Of a DNA stretch of 10,934 bases, positions 6,434 through 10,934 are shown in pieces. The DNA lies in contig DPCJ01000176.1 in the NCBI GenBank assembly GCA_003516705.1, positions 19,310-30,243 of the forward strand, read 5' to 3'. Position numbers and translations under genes: made by a program. Every line of letters starts with the position of its first letter. Position 1 is the stretch's first letter. Under the pieces are notes generated by a model. That model had not been told where the DNA came from. It ran no database searches and saw nothing but the letters and a program-made list of their open reading frames with translations. This stretch comes from Prolixibacteraceae bacterium (lineage in GTDB: Bacteria > Bacteroidota > Bacteroidia > Bacteroidales > Prolixibacteraceae).

Positions 6434-6573
6434 TCAACCCGCAATCCGTTCTTCCAGTAATTTTTTTTTGCTTCGGCGTCTGCATGTTTGGCGCGCTCGG
6501 TGGCGACTACTGCAGCAGGTGTGCTGTTAACAAACCTTTTATTCTTGAGCTGAGTAACTAAGTTTTCAAAAAA
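6434..6573 (-). pseudogene. valS 3'-end relic B
   Basis: The - strand reads FENLVTQLKNKRFVNS, then TPAAVVATERAKHADAEAKK, then KLLEERIAG. Against the intact valS tail the 36 residues from N(E/K)RFVNS to EERIAG differ at only six positions. One C is missing near 6438, so the frame now closes at TGA (6436-6434) instead of reading on through GLK to the TAG at 6431-6429. The upstream side ends at an in-frame TGA (6576-6574), where similarity is lost. This is the C-terminal coiled-coil tail only, with no start and no catalytic domain. It fills most of the gap between the ATPase gene and the next gene. The remaining bases, 6574-6650, are A+T-rich and hold nothing recognisable. Confidence 0.88.
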
Positions 6574-6650
6574 TCATTCTTTAATTTTAATCTGAAAATC
6601 TGATTGTATAAATTGGAATCACTCTTCCAAGAAAGAAATTGAATCAAATA

Positions 6651-7418
6651 TTATTCATCCCTTGTTCTCAAAATCTTAAATGACCATATTAAAATTAAAA
6701 TGATAAATCGAATTGGATAAATAACTGTGAATATGATAATTAATGTTCTCAATGCTATCATCTCATAGGTAGAATAGGATAGTCTCTGATTTTCAATGTT
6801 TCTTAATTTCGCTTCTATTTTATTTTTTATAGTAATTAAATCTTGAAATAAAAGGTTCGTTTGACTAGAGGGAGGTTCAGGAATCCCATTTAAACTATAA
6901 AAGAACTGACTTAAAGATACAGAAATACAATTATTAGAAAATAAGTGGTTATGGTAGTTGCTAAATGCCAATGAATCATCAAGTTGTTCTAATTTAAATG
7001 CTAAAAAAAAATTTAAATCAATGTCAAGAGGAGGAAGAATGATTTCCTTTCCATTTCTTATTGTTTTAATTCCTTTCATAGGAAAATACGCCTTTTCAGA
7101 TAAGAGTTTATGCAAAATAACAAGATTTTTTATCTTAATATTTTTAATCTCTTTTAGTGTATCTATTTTATAAAAATCTTGAGGAAGTTGACAATTAATA
7201 ATATATTCAAACGGGACTGCTTTAGGAAAAGTACTTTTAATTGAATCACATTGAATATTTAATTGTGAGATTTCTTTTAAAATTCTATTTGACCGAAAAT
7301 TAACACTTAAAGTATTTATAATCCAAATGAAGAAAATTATTATAACTGTTAGGATAAATGATGAAAATAATATGATTATCTCTTTGGCTATTTTTTGTTT
7401 AGTTGAAAATTTGGTCAT
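6651..7418 (-). CDS. Hypothetical membrane protein, N- and C-terminal membrane segments
   Basis: 255 residues from ATG 7418; a TTG at 7460 would add 14 residues but is not needed. No family is recognised. There is one membrane segment near the N-terminus, about 13-36 (EIIILFSSFILTVIIIFFIW). A middle region of about 180 residues follows, with ILPPLDIDLNFFLAFKLEQLDDS and a helix LLFQDLITIKNKIEAKLRNIENQR. The C-terminal hydrophobic stretch is about 220-250 (LRTLIIIFTVIYPIRFIILIL); the YP break may make it two short helices or a hairpin. The tail is RTRDE. There is no signal-peptide cleavage site. The gene is divergent from the next one, with only 43 bases between the starts, so the two are probably regulated together. 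The very A+T-rich composition suggests acquired DNA. Function unknown. Confidence 0.65.
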   Translation of the reverse strand: MTKFSTKQKIAKEIIILFSSFILTVIIIFFIWIINTLSVNFRSNRILKEISQLNIQCDSIKSTFPKAVPFEYIINCQLPQDFYKIDTLKEIKNIKIKNLVILHKLLSEKAYFPMKGIKTIRNGKEIILPPLDIDLNFFLAFKLEQLDDSLAFSNYHNHLFSNNCISVSLSQFFYSLNGIPEPPSSQTNLLFQDLITIKNKIEAKLRNIENQRLSYSTYEMIALRTLIIIFTVIYPIRFIILILIWSFKILRTRDE

Positions 7419-7439
7419 AACTTTAAGTTGATAATTTAC

Positions 7440-7447
7440 CAAAGATA
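7440..7447 (-). promoter_or_regulatory. -7 box candidate in the divergent spacer
   Basis: The - strand reads TATCTTTG, a perfect TAnnTTTG match, 21 bases upstream of ATG 7418. No clear -33 partner was found. A matching promoter for the + strand gene could not be identified. Confidence 0.35.
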
Positions 7448-7461
7448 TAAAATCTAACAAT

Positions 7462-8382
7462 ATGTTTTATGATGATAATTGTATAGGAAATCTTAAACAT
7501 CAATTTGAAAGATTTGGTGCTAATTCTTGCTTATGGATGGAAGAAACGCTGAATTTTATTAATAATGAGTACCATGAGAAGGATATATTATTTAGCTGCT
7601 TGAAATTCATTGATTCTTTAACTACAGCATTTTCTTCCAATTCTAAGGATGGTGTTGTGGTTACATTTTTTTCATCGCTCGTATGTAAGGAAGAATTAAC
7701 AAATTCCCTGAATTTGACCTCCCTTGGAATTTATCATTCTGCTTTTGACTCATTAAGACGTGCAATAGAAATTACTTTGGCAGGCTTTTATTTTGATTTA
7801 ATTAAAGGAAATCAATTTTTTATTGAAGATGATGTCTTAAAAAGTGAGTTGTTTGATTGGTATTATTCGCTTAAAGAAACTCCTCGAATGAGAGACATAA
7901 AAAATAGACTTTCGGAGCATAAAAAATTTAGGGACAATTCTTGGGTTATATGCGAGGCACATAAATTATTTGGTTCATTGAGTAATTACTCACACTCAAA
8001 TGGGATAAATTATAGTGTTTTAAATTTTATAAACCGGAAAGGTGATTTTGGTATTTCTACTTTTAGTAAGGAGAACCTTCATTTATTTTTAGAAAACTAT
8101 ATTAAAACTTCCAAGCAGATTGCAGTCTTGTATGCTTTCTTTAATCCAATACTTATTTGTGGATTGCCGGTTTTTGAAAAATTTGGGTTTTCTGGCGGTC
8201 TTGGCCTCTTTGAAAAAAAACAATCTCAAGTTCTTTTAAACTTAATACATGAAGATTACAAAAAGAAGTTATTTGAAATTGTTAACCAAAATAATTCTAT
8301 TCAAGATAGAATTAAAAAGGTGGAAGCTATGCCAATTTCAGATGAATATAAAAAAATGCAATCTTATTTTCCTGAAAATTGA
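7462..8382 (+). CDS. Hypothetical helical protein, possibly HEPN/DUF5677-like
   Basis: 306 residues, no signal peptide, probably cytoplasmic. There is one hydrophobic patch at about 224-240 (VLYAFFNPILICGLPVF), unlikely to be a true membrane span. The middle of the protein, LTSLGIYHSAFDSLRRAIEITLAGFYFDL (about 87-115) followed by LFGSLSNYSHSNGINY (about 172-187), resembles the 'A..LLR.AiE' helix and the later 'LS.Y.H' motif of HEPN-like DUF5677-type proteins. No clean Rx4-6H catalytic motif was found, so the match is tentative and may reflect only general helical composition. It is transcribed away from the small membrane protein with a 43-base spacer and converges on valS. The composition is A+T-rich. 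Inference: the divergent pair could be a two-part accessory module, but nothing here proves a function. Confidence 0.6.
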   Translation: MFYDDNCIGNLKHQFERFGANSCLWMEETLNFINNEYHEKDILFSCLKFIDSLTTAFSSNSKDGVVVTFFSSLVCKEELTNSLNLTSLGIYHSAFDSLRRAIEITLAGFYFDLIKGNQFFIEDDVLKSELFDWYYSLKETPRMRDIKNRLSEHKKFRDNSWVICEAHKLFGSLSNYSHSNGINYSVLNFINRKGDFGISTFSKENLHLFLENYIKTSKQIAVLYAFFNPILICGLPVFEKFGFSGGLGLFEKKQSQVLLNLIHEDYKKKLFEIVNQNNSIQDRIKKVEAMPISDEYKKMQSYFPEN

Positions 8383-8394
8383 TTTTTCTCAATT

Positions 8395-8427
8395 CTTCCC
8401 CTTCGGGGAGGCAGGGAGGGGCTTTCT
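8395..8427. repeat. GC-rich REP-like repeat, copy 3
   Basis: It contains TCCCC-TTC-GGGGA (8397-8409), a perfect 5-bp hairpin, followed by GGCAGGGAGGGGCTTTC. On the - strand it reads GAAAGCCCCTCCCTGCCTCCCC, almost the same as copy 5. It sits between the converging stop codons of the hypothetical gene and valS, starting immediately after the valS TAA. It may also serve as a terminator. Confidence 0.7.
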
Positions 8428-10934
8428 TTACTTCAATCCCGCTATCCTTTCTTCCAGTACTTTTATTTTTGCTTCAGCATCGGCCTGTTTGGCACGTTCT
8501 GTAGCAACTACGGCTTCCGGGGCGCTGTTTACAAAGCGTTCGTTCTCCAGTTTTTTTAATACCGAAATCAAAAATCCGCGGGTATATTTTAATTCTTCCT
8601 CCAGCTTTTTCAGTTCCTCTTCCACGTTCACAAAACCGCTCAGCGGAATGTAAAAATTGGTAGATTTTACAAGGAACGAAGCAGCGCCTTTTATCTCTTC
8701 AGTAACCATTTCGAGCGATGAAAGGTTGCCCATTTTTATCACAACACTGTTGAATTCAGCTTCAAACCCTTTATCGCCTTGTTGTACTTTCAGCTCCAAC
8801 GTTTCCTTTTGTGCAATGTTTTTGTCGGTGCGTATTTTACGGATTCCCGAAATTGCTTCTTTCACATTTTCGAAGGTAGCCAGCATTTCGGTATCGTATT
8901 TTTCAACTTTTGGAAGTTGCGATAACATAATCGTTTCGCCGGCTTTTCTTTCGGTTAGCATCTGCCAGATTTCTTCGGTGATAAATGGCATAAACGGGTG
9001 CATCAGCCGCAGCATCTGGTCGAACAAGTCAATAAGTTCACTGTATGTTTTTGCATCGATGGGCTGCTGGTAAGCTGGTTTTACAACTTCAAGCAACCAG
9101 CCCGAAAACTCATCTCGAACCGAAGTGTAAACGGTCATCAATGCTTCCGAAATGCGGAACTGCTCAAATTGCTGGTCGAGCGTTTCAACGGTTTCGGCTA
9201 ATTTGTTGCGGAACCATTCTACCGCCAGTTTTGAGTGTTCGGGTTGCGGAATTGCTGCTGAAACCTCCCAGTTTTTTACCAATCGGAACGCATTCCATAT
9301 TTTGGTGGCGAAACCTGCGCCCTGTTGCGGCAGACTTTCGTCAAAAAGCAAATCGCCACCCGCAGGTGAACATAGCAACATTCCAACGCGAACTCCGTCA
9401 GCTCCGTATTTCGCAATCAGGTCAAGCGGGTCGGGCGAATTGCCCAGCGATTTCGACATTTTCCGGCGCTGTGCATCGCGCACCATTCCTGTAAAATAGA
9501 CGTTTTTATATGGGAATTCATTGCGGTATTCATAACCGGCGATAATCATTCGTGCTACCCAGAAAAAGATAATATCGGGCGCTGTCACCAAATCAGAAGT
9601 GGGGTAGTAGTATTTAATTTCTTCGTTATCAGGATATCGAATTCCATCAAAAACCGAAATTGGCCACAGCCAGCTCGAAAACCAGGTATCAAGTGCATCG
9701 TCATCCTGTTTAAGTATGAAGCCTCCCCCTTCCCTTCCAAGAGAGGGGTGTTTGGCCACTGTTAATTTCCGGGCTTCTTCCTCTGTTTCAGCGACCACGA
9801 ATCCGTAGTTCCTTTCTCCCTCCCCTCCGGGGAGGGCGGGGGAGGGGCTTTCGATATACCACACCGGAATTTGGTGGCCCCACCACAACTGGCGGCTGAT
9901 GCACCAGTCTTTTACGTTGCTCATCCAGTGGTTGTAAATATTTTTGAATTTGGGCGGATGAAAACGGATGTTGTCGTTCATCACATTTTCGAGGGCCGGT
10001 TTTACCAGCTCTTCCATTTTCAGGAACCACTGTGCCGAAAGTTTGGGCTCAATCGGAACGTGTGTTCTTTCTGAGTATCCAACTTTATTATTGTAGTCTT
10101 CAATCTTGGCAATGTTACCCGCTTTTTCAAGTTCGGGAATAATTTCGTCGCGCACTGCAAAACGGTCTTTCCCGATAAAAAGTCCGGCTTTTTCGCTAAG
10201 TGTTCCGTCGTCGTTAAAAATATCAATGGACGACAGGTTGTGCCTCATCCCGATTTCATAGTCGTTGATATCGTGTGCCGGCGTAATTTTCAGACAGCCG
10301 GTTCCAAATTCCATGTCCACATAATCATCTTCAATAATCGGTATTGAGCGATTAATCAGCGGCACTAAAACGCGTTTTCCCTTTAACCCAACAAATCTTT
10401 CATCTGCAGGATTTACACACACCGCGGTGTCACCAAGTATTGTCTCAGGTCGCGTAGTTGCAATTGTAACAAATCCGTCTTCGCCTTCTATTTTGTATTT
10501 CAGGTAATACAATTTTGATTGTACTTCTTTATAAACAACTTCTTCATCAGACAATGCAGTTTTTGCAGCCGGGTCCCAGTTTACCATGCGTACGCCGCGA
10601 TAAACAAGACCTTTGTTGTATAAATCGACAAAAACCTTGATAACCGATTCGCTGCGGGGTTCGTCCATTGTAAAAGCAGTTCTATCCCAGTCGCACGAAG
10701 CACCCAACTTTTTAAGCTGTTCTAAAATAATGCCGCCATGTTTGTCGGTCCAGTCCCAGGCATGTTTCAGAAATTCTTCTCTCGACAGGTCGCATTTATC
10801 GATTCCGGCTTTACGCAGTTTGTCTACCACTTTTGCTTCGGTGGCAATTGAGGCGTGGTCGGTTCCCGGAACCCAGCAGGCATTTTTGCCTGTCATCCGG
10901 CTACGCCGGACCAAAATATCCTGAATGGTATTGT
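8428..10934 (-). CDS. valS: Valyl-tRNA synthetase, C-terminal part (N-terminus outside window)
   Basis: The frame is open to the right edge; the TTG at 10914 is an internal codon inside NTIQDILVRRSRMTGKNACW, so the start and the HIGH motif lie outside. It charges tRNA-Val with valine in the cytoplasm and is essential. Seen in order: GKNACWVPGTDHASIATEAKV, the editing (CP1) domain with TIATTRPETILGDTAVCVNP and TPAHDINDYEIG, the WCISRQLWWGHQIPVWY segment, LDTWFSSWLWPISVFDG, the KMSKS loop (9462-9448, context RRKMSKSLGN), the anticodon-binding helices with HPFMPFITEEIWQ, and the C-terminal coiled-coil arm ending VLEERIAGLK. Oddity: between WYIE and ILKQDDDALDTW two GC-rich repeats are translated (SPSPALPGGEGERN and HPSLGREGGG), in what is normally a short variable loop. 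All core motifs are intact, so the enzyme is probably functional. Two broken copies of its 3' end lie further left. Confidence 0.97.
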   Translation of the reverse strand, partial: NTIQDILVRRSRMTGKNACWVPGTDHASIATEAKVVDKLRKAGIDKCDLSREEFLKHAWDWTDKHGGIILEQLKKLGASCDWDRTAFTMDEPRSESVIKVFVDLYNKGLVYRGVRMVNWDPAAKTALSDEEVVYKEVQSKLYYLKYKIEGEDGFVTIATTRPETILGDTAVCVNPADERFVGLKGKRVLVPLINRSIPIIEDDYVDMEFGTGCLKITPAHDINDYEIGMRHNLSSIDIFNDDGTLSEKAGLFIGKDRFAVRDEIIPELEKAGNIAKIEDYNNKVGYSERTHVPIEPKLSAQWFLKMEELVKPALENVMNDNIRFHPPKFKNIYNHWMSNVKDWCISRQLWWGHQIPVWYIESPSPALPGGEGERNYGFVVAETEEEARKLTVAKHPSLGREGGGFILKQDDDALDTWFSSWLWPISVFDGIRYPDNEEIKYYYPTSDLVTAPDIIFFWVARMIIAGYEYRNEFPYKNVYFTGMVRDAQRRKMSKSLGNSPDPLDLIAKYGADGVRVGMLLCSPAGGDLLFDESLPQQGAGFATKIWNAFRLVKNWEVSAAIPQPEHSKLAVEWFRNKLAETVETLDQQFEQFRISEALMTVYTSVRDEFSGWLLEVVKPAYQQPIDAKTYSELIDLFDQMLRLMHPFMPFITEEIWQMLTERKAGETIMLSQLPKVEKYDTEMLATFENVKEAISGIRKIRTDKNIAQKETLELKVQQGDKGFEAEFNSVVIKMGNLSSLEMVTEEIKGAASFLVKSTNFYIPLSGFVNVEEELKKLEEELKYTRGFLISVLKKLENERFVNSAPEAVVATERAKQADAEAKIKVLEERIAGLK
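9719..9754. repeat. GC-rich REP-like repeat, copy 4, inside valS
   Basis: GAAGCCTCCCCCTTCCCTTCC followed by AAGAGAGGGGTGTTTGG, with the same C-rich arm then G-rich arm layout as copy 1. It is translated in valS as HPSLGREGGGF and keeps the frame. It lies about 60 bases from copy 5. Confidence 0.65.
9811..9853. repeat. GC-rich REP-like repeat, copy 5, inside valS
   Basis: It contains a perfect 8-bp hairpin, CCCTCCCC-TCC-GGGGAGGG (9818-9836), followed by CGGGGGAGGGGCTTTCG. On the - strand it reads GAAAGCCCCTCCCCCGCCCT, matching copy 3 closely. It is translated in valS as ESPSPALPGGEGER without breaking the frame. Confidence 0.7.

Noticed and set aside
8377..8394. AATTGA/TCAATT hairpin over the stop codon of the helical protein gene
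   Set aside because: The six-bp A+T-rich stem is weak and overlaps the stop codon; the GC-rich repeat just after it is a better terminator candidate.
2190..8428. Integrase, transposase, tRNA gene or CRISPR array within the accessory stretch
   Set aside because: Looked for but not seen: no recombinase-like protein, no regular spaced repeats, no tRNA-like cloverleaf. The insertion mechanism is therefore left open.
9788..10030. Small open frames overlapping valS on both strands
   Set aside because: They overlap the intact ValS frame with its KMSKS and editing motifs and have composition-driven, low-complexity sequences.

Overview
The window looks like a Bacteroidota chromosome. The evidence is the gene content (a short signal-peptide DUF1080 protein, a CarboxypepD_reg-like surface protein, an AAA_14/DUF4143 ATPase), several promoter candidates of the TAnnTTTG (-7) type used in that phylum, and GC-rich 'CCCTCC-TTC-GGAGGG' intergenic repeats. 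The Bacteroidales/Marinilabiliales side of the phylum seems likeliest, but this is an impression only.

Layout. Left flank (1-2102): the 3' part of a ferredoxin-NADP-reductase-like flavoprotein (+), a DUF1080 protein (+), a bidirectional terminator and two GC-rich repeats, then an exported CarboxypepD_reg-like protein (-). Right flank (8428-10934): the C-terminal three quarters of valyl-tRNA synthetase (-), running off the right edge. Two GC-rich repeats sit inside its reading frame and are translated.

Between about 2190 and 8428 lies an accessory stretch that is visibly richer in A+T than its flanks. It falls into three blocks, and the boundaries between blocks are broken copies of the 3' end of valS. 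Block 1 is a two-gene operon: a Panacea-domain (DUF4065/SocA-like) protein and a 642-residue protein with coiled coils and three C-terminal membrane segments. A 42-bp valS relic follows (4936-4977). Block 2 is a single AAA_14/DUF4143 ATPase behind two palindromes. A 140-bp valS relic follows (6434-6573). Block 3 is a divergent pair of unrecognised genes, a small membrane protein and a soluble helical protein. Block 3 ends at the intact valS 3' end.

The simplest reading is that DNA has been added repeatedly next to the valS stop codon, and each addition left an old valS tail behind. No integrase or transposase is present in the window, so the mechanism is open. The best candidate for a new functional system is the Panacea-domain operon. 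Panacea domains are known antitoxins that neutralise many unrelated toxins, and the partner here is an unusually large membrane-anchored protein. The third block may be another defence- or conflict-type module, but its genes cannot be named from sequence alone.
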